NCBI GenBank assembly: GCA_900604495.1
Contig: UWOR01000005.1
Location: 1-64,000, forward strand
Direction of reading: 5' to 3'
Length of the DNA stretch: 64,000 nt
DNA from: Desulfovibrio sp. Marseille-P6017
GTDB lineage: Bacteria; Bacillota_A; Clostridia; Peptostreptococcales; Peptostreptococcaceae
In this document: positions 36,229 to 46,091 of the stretch, in pieces
Layout: the number at the start of each line of letters is the position of its first letter
Numbering within the stretch: position 1 is the first letter of the stretch
Notes under the pieces: model-generated
The model's input: only the letters and a program-made list of their open reading frames with translations
Told to the model about the DNA's origin: nothing
Database searches by the model: none
Translations under genes and position numbers: made by a program

Positions 36229-37326
36229 TTATAAAATATGAAATGGATTTATATTAATTTCACTCTTAACAACTTCTAGATCTTCAATTTGATCTAAAAA
36301 TCTCTTCATTACATCTTTAAATATATCTTCGCTTTCAAAATGATTACAGTCAATTAAGCATATACCCGCATCAGCTGCATCCTGTGCTTCATGATATTTA
36401 ACATCACCTGTAATTAAAACATCAGCTCCAGATTTTTGAGCCTTTTTAGCAAAATCAGCTCCTGATCCAGTTACAACAGCTACTTTATTGATTGTAGTAT
36501 TTAAATCGCCAACAACTCTTAATGAATCCATATTAAGTTTTTCTTTTATCATAGTTGAAAGTTCTTTTAAACTAATTTGTGTTTCTAATTTGGAAATTCT
36601 TCCAATACCAACTTCATTGCCCTTATTTTCTAACTTATATAAATCATAAGCTACTTCTTCATAAGGATGAGCCTTTAGCATAGAGTTTATAACTCCTCCT
36701 AAAATTCTTTGAGGAACTATTGTCTCAATTCTAACTTCTTTAACATCTTCTATTTTATTAGTTTCACCTATAAATGGATTTGTTCCTTCTAACGGCATAA
36801 ATGTTCCTATTCCATCTGTATTAAATGTACAATGGCTATAATTTCCTATATGTCCTGCACCCGAATTTCCTAAAGCCTTTCTAAGACCCATTTCATGAGT
36901 TTTAGGCACAAATACAACTAGTTTATATAAAACTTCTCTATTAGTTGTATCTAGTACTTTAGAATTTTCAAATCCCATAACTTCCATAAAATAATCATTT
37001 AATCCATCAAAAGCTATATCAAAATTCGTATGCATTGAATAAATAGCTATATTATTTCTAATAAGTTTATGTATTAATTTTCCTTTAAAATCACCTGTAG
37101 TTACCTTTTTCATCTTAGAAAATATAAAAGGATGATGAGTAACTATTAAATCTACATTATTATTTATAGCTTCTTCTATTATAGATTCATTAGCTTCAAG
37201 ACAAACTAGTACCTTTCTTATTTCTTCATCTAAATCACCTACTAATAATCCTACATTATCCCAATCATAAGCTAAATTTGTAGGATACTTAGCTTCTATC
37301 TTTTTTATAAGGCTTTTTAATTTCAT
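36229..37326 (-). CDS. Nif3-like dinuclear metal centre protein (YqfO type)
   Basis: 365 aa from the ATG at 37326, which follows AGGGGTGAT; a GTG at 37338 is possible but lies inside the binding site. Two Nif3/DUF34 halves carry metal ligands in VTHHPF (about 63-68), HTNFD (about 100) and near the end in DCNHFES. A PII-like insert (about 130-230) distinguishes the YqfO type. The biochemical role is unsettled; the family has been linked to GTP cyclohydrolase-like functions and metal homeostasis. It follows trmK closely, an order conserved in many Firmicutes after sigA. Confidence 0.9.
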   Translation of the reverse strand: MKLKSLIKKIEAKYPTNLAYDWDNVGLLVGDLDEEIRKVLVCLEANESIIEEAINNNVDLIVTHHPFIFSKMKKVTTGDFKGKLIHKLIRNNIAIYSMHTNFDIAFDGLNDYFMEVMGFENSKVLDTTNREVLYKLVVFVPKTHEMGLRKALGNSGAGHIGNYSHCTFNTDGIGTFMPLEGTNPFIGETNKIEDVKEVRIETIVPQRILGGVINSMLKAHPYEEVAYDLYKLENKGNEVGIGRISKLETQISLKELSTMIKEKLNMDSLRVVGDLNTTINKVAVVTGSGADFAKKAQKSGADVLITGDVKYHEAQDAADAGICLIDCNHFESEDIFKDVMKRFLDQIEDLEVVKSEININPFHIL

Positions 37327-37353
37327 ATTATTTATCACCCCTTAAAATTTTTA

Positions 37354-38040
37354 TTATATTAAATTATTTAACTTCTCAATAATAGATTTACTAGCATTTC
37401 TTTTAGCTTCTACTGCCTCTCCAGTTTTTCCTTCTAATTTTTCTATTATAGAATTATACTTATATACTTTTTTATCTATAAATTCTTTAAGTAAAGGATC
37501 TTTATTTTCTATTAGTTTTTTACTTACTTCAAAGTATATTTCATCTTCAACTTTAGTATTGTTACCAGTAAACTTTGATTCTATTATTTCATATATTCTA
37601 AAGTCTTCTTTTACAAGTACTTCATCAAGTATTTCATATCCATTATTTACTAAATATTTTCTTAATTCTTCTTGAGCTTGCATAGGTTGAAGTATAAGCT
37701 TATCTACAGAGTGTGCAACTTCTTTATTAGCTTCTAATAATTCACTAATTAGTATACCTCCCATACCAGCTATAATAACTTCATCTACTTCCCCCTTTTT
37801 AAGTACTTCAATTCCTGAACCTAGCCTTAAATCAGTTTTATCAGTTAAGTTATTATTTCTAACTTCCTTACGTGCATTTTCAAGCGGACCTTTATTTACA
37901 TCTGCAAGTATAGCAAATGGTACAACCCCTTTATTCAATAGATAAACTGGTATATATCCGTGGTCTGTTCCTATATCTGCAACTCTCTTTCCTTCACTAA
38001 CTAATGATGCAATTTTTAATAATCTATCTGTTAATTTCAT
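37354..38040 (-). CDS. trmK: tRNA (adenine(22)-N1)-methyltransferase
   Basis: 228 aa SAM-dependent Rossmann methyltransferase that methylates A22 in tRNA. The SAM motif VADIGTDHGYIPVYL (about 18-32) and catalytic-loop IIAGMGG are typical of TrmK, followed by a coiled C-terminal domain. I prefer the ATG at 38040. The ATG at 38049 sits directly against the GAGAGG site. The neighbourhood dnaG-sigA-trmK-nif3 is common in Firmicutes. Confidence 0.92.
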   Translation of the reverse strand: MKLTDRLLKIASLVSEGKRVADIGTDHGYIPVYLLNKGVVPFAILADVNKGPLENARKEVRNNNLTDKTDLRLGSGIEVLKKGEVDEVIIAGMGGILISELLEANKEVAHSVDKLILQPMQAQEELRKYLVNNGYEILDEVLVKEDFRIYEIIESKFTGNNTKVEDEIYFEVSKKLIENKDPLLKEFIDKKVYKYNSIIEKLEGKTGEAVEAKRNASKSIIEKLNNLI

Positions 38041-38108
38041 TTTTGCCATCCTCTCATAAATTTCTATATTGTGTAAATTATATTTAGTATTTTTCTATGG
38101 TTATATAT

Positions 38109-38143
38109 AAAAATTCGCCTTAATTAGTATAAGGCGAATTTTT
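38109..38143 (-). terminator. Terminator of the dnaG-sigA operon
   Basis: A 14-bp perfect stem AAAAATTCGCCTTA with a 7-base loop and T-run lies 16 bases after the sigA stop codon. Confidence 0.9.
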
Positions 38144-38159
38144 GTTATATATTAAAATC

Positions 38160-39314
38160 CTAGTCTAAATAGTCTCTAAGTTTTTTAGATCTACTTGGAT
38201 GTCTTAATTTACGTAAAGCTTTAGCTTCTATTTGTCTTATTCTCTCTCTAGTAACATCAAACTCTTTACCAACTTCTTCAAGAGTTCTAGCTCTACCATC
38301 TTCAAGTCCAAATCTAAGCTTTAATACTTTTTGTTCTCTTTCATTAAGTGAACCTAATACTTCTTCTATTTGTTCTTTTAATAAAGAGTATGCTGCAGCT
38401 TCTGCTGGTGCAGGAGCATCATCATCTGGTATGAAGTCTCCTAAATGAGAATCTTCTTCTTCACCTATTGGAGTTTCTAAAGATACTGGATCTTGAGCTA
38501 TTTTCATAATCTCTCTAACTTTCTCTTCAGTCATTTCCATTTCTTTTGCAATTTCCTCAGGTTTTGGATCTCTACCTAATTCTTGAAGTAATTGTCTTGA
38601 TACTCTTATTAATTTATTTATAGTCTCAACCATATGAACTGGTATTCTTATTGTTCTTGCTTGATCTGCTATAGCACGAGTTATAGCTTGTCTTATCCAC
38701 CATGTAGCATAAGTTGAGAATTTAAATCCTTTTACATAGTCGAATTTTTCAACTGCTTTTATAAGACCTAAGTTACCTTCTTGTATAAGATCTAGGAATA
38801 GCATACCTCTTCCTACATATCTCTTAGCTATACTTACAACAAGTCTTAAGTTTGCTTCAACTAATCTTTGCTTTGCTATTTCATCACCTTCAAGCATTCT
38901 TTTAGCTAATTCTACTTCTTCATGTGGCTTTAAAAGAGGTATTTTACCAATTTCTTTTAAATACATTCTAACTGGGTCATCTATACTTATTCCTTTTGGT
39001 AAAGATAAATCTATAGCTTCTAACTCAATAACTTCTTCTTTATCTATATCATCAGGATTTTCATCTATACTATCCATATCTAAGTCATCACTAACACTAA
39101 AATCTATATCAACTTTTTCTGATTTATCTTCTATAACTTCTATACCTAAATTACCTAATGTTTCATATAAATTTTCTACTTGATCCTTATCTAGCTCTGT
39201 TTCTGAGAAAGCTTCCATTATTTCTGCAAGAGTAAGTGCGCCTTGCTTCTTACCTTTTTCTATCAGTGATTTTGCTGCGAATTTTTTTGATGTTTTCTTA
39301 TTGTTATCAGTCAC
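38160..39314 (-). CDS. sigA: Primary RNA polymerase sigma factor (SigA/RpoD)
   Basis: 384 aa housekeeping sigma-70. Region 1.1 is short and acidic. Region 1.2 ([16 protein letters not shown], about 110-125), region 2 ([21 protein letters not shown] and the -10-binding [11 protein letters not shown]), region 3 and region 4 ([27 protein letters not shown]) are all complete. The start is GTG at 39314 with GGGAGGT ten bases upstream. It follows dnaG by 15 bases, the conserved macromolecular-synthesis operon order, here without rpsU. Confidence 0.97.
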   Translation of the reverse strand: MTDNNKKTSKKFAAKSLIEKGKKQGALTLAEIMEAFSETELDKDQVENLYETLGNLGIEVIEDKSEKVDIDFSVSDDLDMDSIDENPDDIDKEEVIELEAIDLSLPKGISIDDPVRMYLKEIGKIPLLKPHEEVELAKRMLEGDEIAKQRLVEANLRLVVSIAKRYVGRGMLFLDLIQEGNLGLIKAVEKFDYVKGFKFSTYATWWIRQAITRAIADQARTIRIPVHMVETINKLIRVSRQLLQELGRDPKPEEIAKEMEMTEEKVREIMKIAQDPVSLETPIGEEEDSHLGDFIPDDDAPAPAEAAAYSLLKEQIEEVLGSLNEREQKVLKLRFGLEDGRARTLEEVGKEFDVTRERIRQIEAKALRKLRHPSRSKKLRDYLD

Positions 39315-39329
39315 GCTCTTACCTCCCTT

Positions 39330-41144
39330 CTACAAGCTATGTAGCATCTTTCTTATTTCAACTATTTTTAAAGCAATTTCCATAACTTTCACATCTACCT
39401 CTTTCAAGTCATCTTTATTTGTTTTTTGTTTTTCAATATTTTTCTGTTCTTGTAATAATCTATTCATTTGTTCTTGGAGATTATTTTTTTTTAGATTTCT
39501 TACAATCTCATCAATACTTTTTGTATCGTTGATATTTATTCCGTCTAATGATATTCTCTCCAAATCTTTCAAGTATTCTTCGGATATGTTTAAACTTGTA
39601 ATTTTGTCAATAGTTATTTTGTCCAATTCTCTATTTTTAATGATGTAATTTAAAATTTCTTTACTTCCATTTAATAAAAAATCTGACTCGTCAAGCTTTA
39701 ATAAAGCTACGTGTCTAATTTTTTTATTTTCTAACATTAATTTTATAAGAGTCTCTTCTACATGTTCCTTACCATGTTCTATAGCCTTAGGTTTTTCTAT
39801 TACTATAGATTCTCTTTTTTTATTGGTATATTTAGTGTAATTTTTATTATATGCACTATTATAATTTTTACCATAAATTTCTTTTTTTATAGACTCTGTA
39901 CTAATATTTATTTGCTTTGCTATATAATTTGTATAGTAATCAACTTCAACTGGACTTTTTATTGATTTAAGTATATTTGATGCTTCTTTAGCAAACTTCA
40001 CTCTTTCTTCATCTTTTTCTAAATTAAACTTTCTTTTTAGATGATTTATTTGGAATTTTATATAGTGAGTAGAGTCATCAATTGCTTTTTTATAATCATC
40101 CAGTCCATATTTTCTAATAAATTCATCAGGGTCTTTTGCATCTTTTAAGTTAAGTACTTTTATATTTATACCAACTTTAGAAAGAATTTCTATAGCCCTT
40201 AAGCTTGCTTTAATACCTGCTTCATCAGAGTCATAAGATATAATTGCAGTATCTGCATACCTCTTTATTAAATTCCCCTGCTGTTCTGTTAGGGCCGTAC
40301 CTAAAGTTGCTACAACATTTCTTACTCCATACTGGAAAAGCGATATTAAATCCATATATCCTTCAACAAGTACAATAGTTCTGTCTACTATATTTTTTCT
40401 AGAAAAGTTTAATCCATAGAGATTATATCTTTTGTTAAAAATTAAAGAATCTGGTGAATTAAGATACTTAGGTAGTGAATCATCTAAAACTCTACCTCCA
40501 AATCCTATAACATTTCCTCTATAGTCAAATATAGGAAACATAACTCTATTTCTAAATCTATCATAATATCTATCACCATCTACTTTATGATTTACAAGAC
40601 CTGACTGAACTAAATCAGATTTGTCATATCCTTTCGATAATAGATAATCCATGAGCTCATGCCATGCATTTTGTGAATAACCTAATCCAAACTTTTTAAT
40701 AGTTTTATCATCTAGGCCTCTTTTTCTTAAATAATCATAACCTGGATTTTTCCCTTTTAACAGATTAGCAAAATAAAACCTTGCAGCTTCAAGATGTATA
40801 TCTTGATATTTTTTAGACTTTTCTATTCTTAGCTTATCTTCTTCATTCATATTGGTATTTATTTCTATACCACATTTATTAGCTAATAACTTCACTGCAT
40901 CTATAAAATCCAAATTTTCCATCTTCATTACAAAGTTTATTACATCTCCACCTTCGCCACATCCGAAACACTTATAAATCTGCTTAGATGAGCTTATATG
41001 GAATGATGGCGTCTTTTCTCCATGAAAAGGACATAGTCCTTTATAATTGCCCCCAGATTGCTTTATAGGCATATATTCTGATATTACGCTTGCAATATCA
41101 CATCTATTTTTAATTTCTTCTACAACATCTTTTATATCATTCAT
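39330..41144 (-). CDS. dnaG: DNA primase
   Basis: 604 aa. It makes RNA primers at the replication fork. The N-terminal CHC2 zinc finger is C38, H41, C59, C62. The primase catalytic domain holds the TOPRIM motif VLVEGYMD and acidic DSDEAG, and the C-terminal helicase-binding domain is Lys/Glu-rich. The ATG follows AAGGTGAT. It is first gene of the dnaG-sigA operon. Confidence 0.96.
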   Translation of the reverse strand: MNDIKDVVEEIKNRCDIASVISEYMPIKQSGGNYKGLCPFHGEKTPSFHISSSKQIYKCFGCGEGGDVINFVMKMENLDFIDAVKLLANKCGIEINTNMNEEDKLRIEKSKKYQDIHLEAARFYFANLLKGKNPGYDYLRKRGLDDKTIKKFGLGYSQNAWHELMDYLLSKGYDKSDLVQSGLVNHKVDGDRYYDRFRNRVMFPIFDYRGNVIGFGGRVLDDSLPKYLNSPDSLIFNKRYNLYGLNFSRKNIVDRTIVLVEGYMDLISLFQYGVRNVVATLGTALTEQQGNLIKRYADTAIISYDSDEAGIKASLRAIEILSKVGINIKVLNLKDAKDPDEFIRKYGLDDYKKAIDDSTHYIKFQINHLKRKFNLEKDEERVKFAKEASNILKSIKSPVEVDYYTNYIAKQINISTESIKKEIYGKNYNSAYNKNYTKYTNKKRESIVIEKPKAIEHGKEHVEETLIKLMLENKKIRHVALLKLDESDFLLNGSKEILNYIIKNRELDKITIDKITSLNISEEYLKDLERISLDGININDTKSIDEIVRNLKKNNLQEQMNRLLQEQKNIEKQKTNKDDLKEVDVKVMEIALKIVEIRKMLHSL

Positions 41145-41183
41145 ATTATCACCTTCTGGTGTAATTTTTTTATTAACATTACT

Positions 41184-41211
41184 ATTTTACATTATATTGC
41201 AAAAAAGTCAA
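41184..41211 (-). promoter_or_regulatory. Likely sigma-A promoter of dnaG-sigA
   Basis: On the minus strand -35 TTGACT (41211-41206) and -10 TAAAAT (41189-41184) are 16 bp apart, about 40 bp before the dnaG start. Confidence 0.5.
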
Positions 41212-41545
41212 ATACTCTTATACATATTTCGACTTTTTTTCTTAAATTCCTTCTTAATATTAAAAAAATTCTATTATTTTTGCACTTTTCTTTTAATTGA
41301 TATATATTATTATCTTCATAAATAAAAATATAAAATGTAAAATAATATTTTTATCTTTTTATTTATATTTACAAAAAAGTTTATTTTTAAACTTAAAATC
41401 TCAAATAAAAAGATGATTCTAAGGTATATCTCAGAATCATCTCTATTATTTTCCGTAAATTCTATTTATTTCTAAGTTTTATACTTTCTATTTGTAAAAT
41501 TATCTTAAATAATTTAACTAATACATCTCAAAATAATATTTATAT
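41212..41545. other. Gene-free AT-rich stretch with an isolated minus-strand terminator
   Basis: No coding frame stands out. A terminator-like hairpin at 41411-41442 (stem AGATGATTCT-AG, T-run TTTTTATTT on the minus strand) lies downstream of the separate terminator of the pab-fol-aro operon, so it might end a short transcript starting near 41500. A weak -35 TTGAGA is visible near 41530 on the minus strand. The rest is simple AT-rich sequence. Confidence 0.4.
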
Positions 41546-41572
41546 AAAAAAGAGGCAAATAGCCTCTTTTTT
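41546..41572 (-). terminator. Terminator of the pab-fol-aro operon
   Basis: The stem AAAAAAGAGGC / GCCTCTTTTTT with a 5-base loop lies directly after the aroF stop. Confidence 0.9.
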
Positions 41573-41576
41573 AACT

Positions 41577-42374
41577 CTATAAATTTTTTACTTGTAACCT
41601 TACATCACTCATTAATTCTCCAAATTCATCAAAGTGAAGTGACTGAGCTCCATCAGATAAAGCTTCACTAGGATTTGGATGAACTTCTATCATCAAACCA
41701 TCTGCACCACAAGCTAATGCTGCAATAGACATTGGTTTAACTAAATATCTTACACCAGTTCCATGACTTGGGTCTACTATAACCGGTAAATTAGTTTCTT
41801 TTTGTATTATTGGAACTGCTGCTAAATCTAATGTGTTTCTAGTATAATCATTATAAGTTCTTATACCTCTTTCACACATGATTATATTTTTATTACCTTC
41901 TACAGCTATATATTCTGCTGCACCAATCCATTCATTTATAGTTGATGCTAATCCTCTTTTTAACATTACTGGCTTATCTTGTTTTCCTACTTCAGTTAAA
42001 AGGGTAAAATTTTGCATATTTCTAGAGCCTATTTGAATTACATCACTTACTTCATATAATTTTTCTAAATCTCTAATATCCATAAGCTCTGTTATAACAG
42101 CAAGTCCAGTTTCTTTTTTTACAGCCTTTAATATTTCTAGACCTTCTTCTTTTAAACCTTTGAATGAATTTGGTGATGTTCTTGGTTTGAACGCTCCACC
42201 TCTTAGTATATTAGCACCTTGAGATTTTATAAATTTAGCAGTTTCTAAAAGTTGATCATAACTTTCTATAGCACAAGGCCCTGCCATTATTATCTTATTT
42301 TCTTTTGCTACTATTTTTTTACCGCATGAGTTAATTTCAATTTTTATGTCGTCATTAAATAGTGTCTTTCTCAT
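41577..42374 (-). CDS. aroF: 3-deoxy-7-phosphoheptulonate (DAHP) synthase, type I-beta
   Basis: 265 aa. It condenses phosphoenolpyruvate and erythrose 4-phosphate, the first step to chorismate. Typical motifs are MAGPCAIES, GGAFKPRTSPNSF, IQIGSRNMQN, MLKRGL and the metal ligands of DPSHGTG. It lacks both the N-terminal regulatory (ferredoxin-like or chorismate mutase) domain and any C-terminal extension, so direct feedback inhibition is less likely. The ATG at 42374 overlaps the end of folK, with AAGGAG upstream; a TTG at 42377 is equally well spaced. Its place as last gene of a folate operon ties shikimate supply to p-aminobenzoate and folate demand. Confidence 0.93.
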   Translation of the reverse strand: MRKTLFNDDIKIEINSCGKKIVAKENKIIMAGPCAIESYDQLLETAKFIKSQGANILRGGAFKPRTSPNSFKGLKEEGLEILKAVKKETGLAVITELMDIRDLEKLYEVSDVIQIGSRNMQNFTLLTEVGKQDKPVMLKRGLASTINEWIGAAEYIAVEGNKNIIMCERGIRTYNDYTRNTLDLAAVPIIQKETNLPVIVDPSHGTGVRYLVKPMSIAALACGADGLMIEVHPNPSEALSDGAQSLHFDEFGELMSDVRLQVKNL

Positions 42375-42861
42375 CAATTGTAAACTCCTTTACTTCTTCT
42401 CGTTGGTCTTTAGTTAGAGAGTTTAAATGTATATCTATAGTTTTACCATTAATTAAAAGTTTACTATTTAAATCCATAAGAGGTATCAAAACAAACGCTC
42501 TATCTTGAATTCTTGGATGAGGAAGTAATAAGTTTTCATCATTTGATATTTTATCATTAAAAAATAATATATCTACATCTATAGTTCTTGGTCCCCACCT
42601 TATAATTCTTTTTCTGTTTAACTTTTGTTCTATGTCTTGACATAAATTTAGTAGTTCATATTCATCTAAATTAGTTTGTACCTCTAGACATACATTTAAA
42701 AAATCCGCTTGGTCTGTATATCCCCAAGCTTTCGTTTCATAAATTTTAGATTTCTTAGTTATTTTTACATTTTCATGGGTATCAATTAATTCGCATGCTT
42801 TTAGTATATACCCTAATCGATCTCCCATGTTAGTTCCAAGACCTAAGTAACTTATATTCAT
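42355..42861 (-). CDS. folK: 6-hydroxymethyl-7,8-dihydropterin pyrophosphokinase (HPPK)
   Basis: 168 aa. It transfers pyrophosphate from ATP to hydroxymethyl-dihydropterin, giving the substrate of FolP. Family motifs are LGLGTNMGDR at the N-terminus, the signature RWGPRTIDVDILFF (about 90-103), and LPHPR. It shares one base with the folB stop codon. The C-terminus overlaps aroF by about 20 bases, so translation is coupled. Confidence 0.95.
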   Translation of the reverse strand: MNISYLGLGTNMGDRLGYILKACELIDTHENVKITKKSKIYETKAWGYTDQADFLNVCLEVQTNLDEYELLNLCQDIEQKLNRKRIIRWGPRTIDVDILFFNDKISNDENLLLPHPRIQDRAFVLIPLMDLNSKLLINGKTIDIHLNSLTKDQREEVKEFTIDEKDTI

Positions 42862-43220
42862 TATCTGCCTCTCCTTATTTCAACTCCAAAATAGTCATAA
42901 ATTCCATTTACAGGAGCTTCAGGCTTTTTTACTCTAACCATTACCTCATTTATAAGTCCAAATCTCTCTAAAGTTTCTTTAGCTATATTTTCTGCTAAAG
43001 CTTCTATAAGATTAAATCTTTTATTTTCTGTTATTTCTTTTACTACATTATAAACATCTGCATAACTAACTGATTTATTCATATCATCAGTTAACCCAGC
43101 TTCTTTAGTATCTACTAAAAGTTCCATATCTATAAAAAACTTTTGACCTAGAACACTTTCTTCTTTTAATACACCATGATATCCATAAAATCCTAAATTA
43201 TTTAATAGTATTTTATCCAT
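42861..43220 (-). CDS. folB: Dihydroneopterin aldolase
   Basis: 119 aa. It cleaves dihydroneopterin to hydroxymethyl-dihydropterin and glycolaldehyde. It starts MDKILLNNLGFYGYHGVL-x-EE with the FYGYHG motif and conserved Glu, contains SYADVYNVV and LIEALAE, and ends VRVKKPEAPV, all standard. It sits between folP and folK in the operon. Confidence 0.95.
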   Translation of the reverse strand: MDKILLNNLGFYGYHGVLKEESVLGQKFFIDMELLVDTKEAGLTDDMNKSVSYADVYNVVKEITENKRFNLIEALAENIAKETLERFGLINEVMVRVKKPEAPVNGIYDYFGVEIRRGR

Positions 43221-43229
43221 TTTTAAAAC

Positions 43230-44021
43230 CTACCTTCTGTATATAGCATCTGCCATCTTAGCTGCCTTTAAATTTTCTTTAACATCATGAACCCTAACTA
43301 TATCAATACCATCTCTAACACCTAATACTGTTGTAGCTATTGTTCCTTCTAATCTTTCCTTTGGCTCTACATTAAGTACGTTTCCTATTACAGATTTTCT
43401 AGATGTTCCAAGTAAAACCGGAAATCCTAAATCATTTAATTCTTCTAGCCTTTTAAGTACTTCTAAGTTTTGTTCAAAAGTTTTTCCAAATCCTATACCA
43501 GGATCTAAAACTATTTTTTCCTTTTTAACGCCAGCTTCAAGTCCCATATCTATGCTTTCTTTAAGAGATTTTTTAATACTTTCCATTATATCTTCGTTAT
43601 ACTCTGTTCCCTCTTGATTATGCATTATACAAACGTGAGCATCATATTTAGCTACTACCTTAGCCATATCTTCATCCTTTTTTAATCCCCATACATCATT
43701 TATCATTTCTACACCTAATTTTAAGGCTTCTTCAGCAACCTTAGCCTTATATGTATCTATTGATATTGGTACACTTATTTCTTTTTTAAGCTCTCTGATT
43801 ACAGGTATTACTCTTTGAATTTCCTCATCCGCTTCTACATACTTATGACCTGGTCTAGTTGATTCGCCTCCGATGTCGATTATATCGGCTCCATCTTCTA
43901 TCATTTTTTTAGCATGATTTATAGCTTCATCTATTTTATTAAAATTTCCTCCATCTGAAAAACTATCAGGAGTAACATTTAAAATTCCCATTATATAAGT
44001 TTTTTTTCCATATTCAAACAT
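43230..44021 (-). CDS. folP: Dihydropteroate synthase
   Basis: 263 aa TIM barrel that joins p-aminobenzoate to the pterin; target of sulfonamides. Motifs are MGILNVTPDSFSDGG, DIGGESTRPG, DPGIGFGKT and the C-terminal RVHDV. No changes are apparent in these loops. It is co-transcribed with folE (13 bases before) and folB (9 bases after). Confidence 0.96.
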   Translation of the reverse strand: MFEYGKKTYIMGILNVTPDSFSDGGNFNKIDEAINHAKKMIEDGADIIDIGGESTRPGHKYVEADEEIQRVIPVIRELKKEISVPISIDTYKAKVAEEALKLGVEMINDVWGLKKDEDMAKVVAKYDAHVCIMHNQEGTEYNEDIMESIKKSLKESIDMGLEAGVKKEKIVLDPGIGFGKTFEQNLEVLKRLEELNDLGFPVLLGTSRKSVIGNVLNVEPKERLEGTIATTVLGVRDGIDIVRVHDVKENLKAAKMADAIYRR

Positions 44022-44034
44022 TCTTAAATTTCTC

Positions 44035-44607
44035 CTATCCTAAATTTATTAGGCTCATTGCTTCAGCTCTTGTAGATGGATCATTTTCGAATGCTCCTCT
44101 AACTGCCGATGTAACAGTTTTTGATCCTGGTTTTTTCACACCTCTCATTGTCATACACATATGCTCTGCTTCTACAACTACCATAACTCCATAAGGTTGT
44201 AATTCTTCCATTATTATGTCTGCTATACCTTTAGTTATTCTTTCTTGTAATTGAGGTCTTTTAGCAAAAGTTTCAACAACTCTAGCAAGTTTTGATAAAC
44301 CTGTTAGTCTTCCACCCTTTGGTATATATGCTATATGTGCTTTACCAAAGAAAGGCACTAAGTGATGTTCACAGCATGAATAAAAAGGTATATCTTTTAC
44401 TATAACCATTTCTTCATGTTTTTCATCTTGGAAAAGAACCTTTAGATGTTCTCTTGGATCTTGATGAATACCTGAATATATTTCTTCATACATTCTTGCA
44501 ACTCTACTAGGAGTGTCTACAAGACCTTCTCTATCTGGATCTTCTCCTATAGCTTCTAATATATCTCTTATCGCATTTTCTATCTTCTTCTTATCTACTT
44601 TACTCAT
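44035..44607 (-). CDS. folE: GTP cyclohydrolase I
   Basis: 190 aa. It converts GTP to 7,8-dihydroneopterin triphosphate, the first pterin step. The zinc and active-site motif [19 protein letters not shown] and the C-terminal H-x-CM-x-MRG motif are present. AAGGGGG precedes the ATG. A dedicated pyrophosphatase for dihydroneopterin triphosphate is not visible in the operon. Confidence 0.96.
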   Translation of the reverse strand: MSKVDKKKIENAIRDILEAIGEDPDREGLVDTPSRVARMYEEIYSGIHQDPREHLKVLFQDEKHEEMVIVKDIPFYSCCEHHLVPFFGKAHIAYIPKGGRLTGLSKLARVVETFAKRPQLQERITKGIADIIMEELQPYGVMVVVEAEHMCMTMRGVKKPGSKTVTSAVRGAFENDPSTRAEAMSLINLG

Positions 44608-44624
44608 TGGTTTAACCCCCTTGA

Positions 44625-45326
44625 CTAGTAAGTTATTTTTATATAATTTTTCATAACCACATCTTTAAATATGTAGTTATAAATATTTAACAACTTTTCA
44701 TATTTTTCTTCATTTTTTACTTCATTCACTAATTCATAAAGACGAGGATTATCATGCTTTAATTCATTAAGTAATTTTTTATCCTTCGGTATCCATTTAT
44801 TATTTATAGTAAAATACCCAACTATTAATTCTTTTAAATATAAATTAACTAAAAAATTATATTCAAATAAATCAAACTTTTCTTTATTTTTCAACCTAGT
44901 TATACTAGAATATATTTCAGACTTTATAAAAAACTTTTCTTCAGCTGAAATTCTATTCGGACCTTCCATATATTTTGACTTGCATAATTGTATTATACCC
45001 GCTGCTGTATTATTTCTATCAAAGATAACTTTAGCATCCTTCATTTCCTTTAAGAAAAAGTATTCTTTATTATCCAAAAGTTCCTTAAATCCTCTTCTCG
45101 AGAAATAGTTTATATCAAATTCTATTCCTTCAATTCTTTTTATTTCTCTTACTTGATTTTCACCTATGTTTACAAATACAAAAACATCAATATCATTTAT
45201 ATTTTCATTAGCTACATTTAAGTCTATATTCTTAGATGACCCGACTAAAAATACAGCTATAGTGTTAGAGTTTTTTATTATCTTATCTATTTCTAATTTA
45301 TAAATTTCATAAATTTTACTTGTCAT
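44625..45326 (-). CDS. Nucleotidyltransferase-fold protein of unknown role
   Basis: 233 aa. The N-terminal half has the nucleotidyltransferase signature: VGSSKN near residue 28, then NDIDVFVFV (about 42-50; D-x-D metal pair) and a third acidic residue in GIEFDINYF (about 68-76). The helical C-terminal half (about 120-230) is as in small MNT/kanamycin-type transferases. I cannot assign a substrate. It sits between pabC and folE with short gaps (27 and 17 bases) on the same strand, so it belongs to the folate operon. It could supply or modify a pathway step or be a passenger. Confidence 0.7.
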   Translation of the reverse strand: MTSKIYEIYKLEIDKIIKNSNTIAVFLVGSSKNIDLNVANENINDIDVFVFVNIGENQVREIKRIEGIEFDINYFSRRGFKELLDNKEYFFLKEMKDAKVIFDRNNTAAGIIQLCKSKYMEGPNRISAEEKFFIKSEIYSSITRLKNKEKFDLFEYNFLVNLYLKELIVGYFTINNKWIPKDKKLLNELKHDNPRLYELVNEVKNEEKYEKLLNIYNYIFKDVVMKNYIKITY

Positions 45327-45353
45327 ATCACTTCTCCACTAACTGTAATTTAA

Positions 45354-46091
45354 TTATATGCAAACTACTATTTTATCAAATAATTCATTTGATGAATTAT
45401 AGACTTTTTGCTCAATTTGTGTCACTTTAATAGCTTTCATAAGACTATTTGTGATGAATGCAAAATCATATTCTTCAATATCTTTTATTCTTATATTTTT
45501 TTCTATTAATTCTATATTTAGTTCTTCACAAATATCCAAAATCCTTTTTTTCATTATGCCATTTAATAAAGGTAATTCTTTATTTGGAGTGTAAATTGTA
45601 TTATCTTTTATGAAAAATATATTGCTCATAGAACACTCCAGTATATTCCCATCACAATCTACAAATAAACCATCATCATAACCTTTACTAGATGCATATC
45701 TTTTAGTGTAAATATTTTCATAATAGTTTGTAGTTTTATGCTTATACAGTATACTATTACCTCTTTTTATAGGAGATATTATTAATTTGAATCCTTTTTC
45801 ATAAGTTTCTTTACTATATGCCACATCACGAATTGAAATATTATAACCTTCATCAAATACAGTTAGCCTAAGTGCTTTATTTTTTATATTATTATCATTT
45901 ATATACTTAATTACTTCTTTCTTTAAATCTTCTTTGCTATATTTAATATTAAAATTTAGTTCTTTAATGGAATTAAAAAGTCTATCCATATGCAAATCTA
46001 AATCTAGTGGGTCATTTTCTATTTTTATAGTCTCAAATAATCCTATTCCAAATTTGCTTAGTTCACTATTAAAACTTACACTACTCTTCAT
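45354..46091 (-). CDS. pabC: Aminodeoxychorismate lyase
   Basis: 245 aa PLP enzyme, fold type IV. It releases pyruvate from aminodeoxychorismate to give p-aminobenzoate. The PLP lysine lies in YKHKTTNYYENIY (about 117-129). Other motifs are GLFETIKI near the start, DGLFVDCDGNILECSMSN-type loop (about 145-160) and ITNSLM. D-amino acid or branched-chain aminotransferases are relatives, but the pabA-pabB context decides. Its ATG overlaps pabB by 11 bases. Confidence 0.92.
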   Translation of the reverse strand: MKSSVSFNSELSKFGIGLFETIKIENDPLDLDLHMDRLFNSIKELNFNIKYSKEDLKKEVIKYINDNNIKNKALRLTVFDEGYNISIRDVAYSKETYEKGFKLIISPIKRGNSILYKHKTTNYYENIYTKRYASSKGYDDGLFVDCDGNILECSMSNIFFIKDNTIYTPNKELPLLNGIMKKRILDICEELNIELIEKNIRIKDIEEYDFAFITNSLMKAIKVTQIEQKVYNSSNELFDKIVVCI

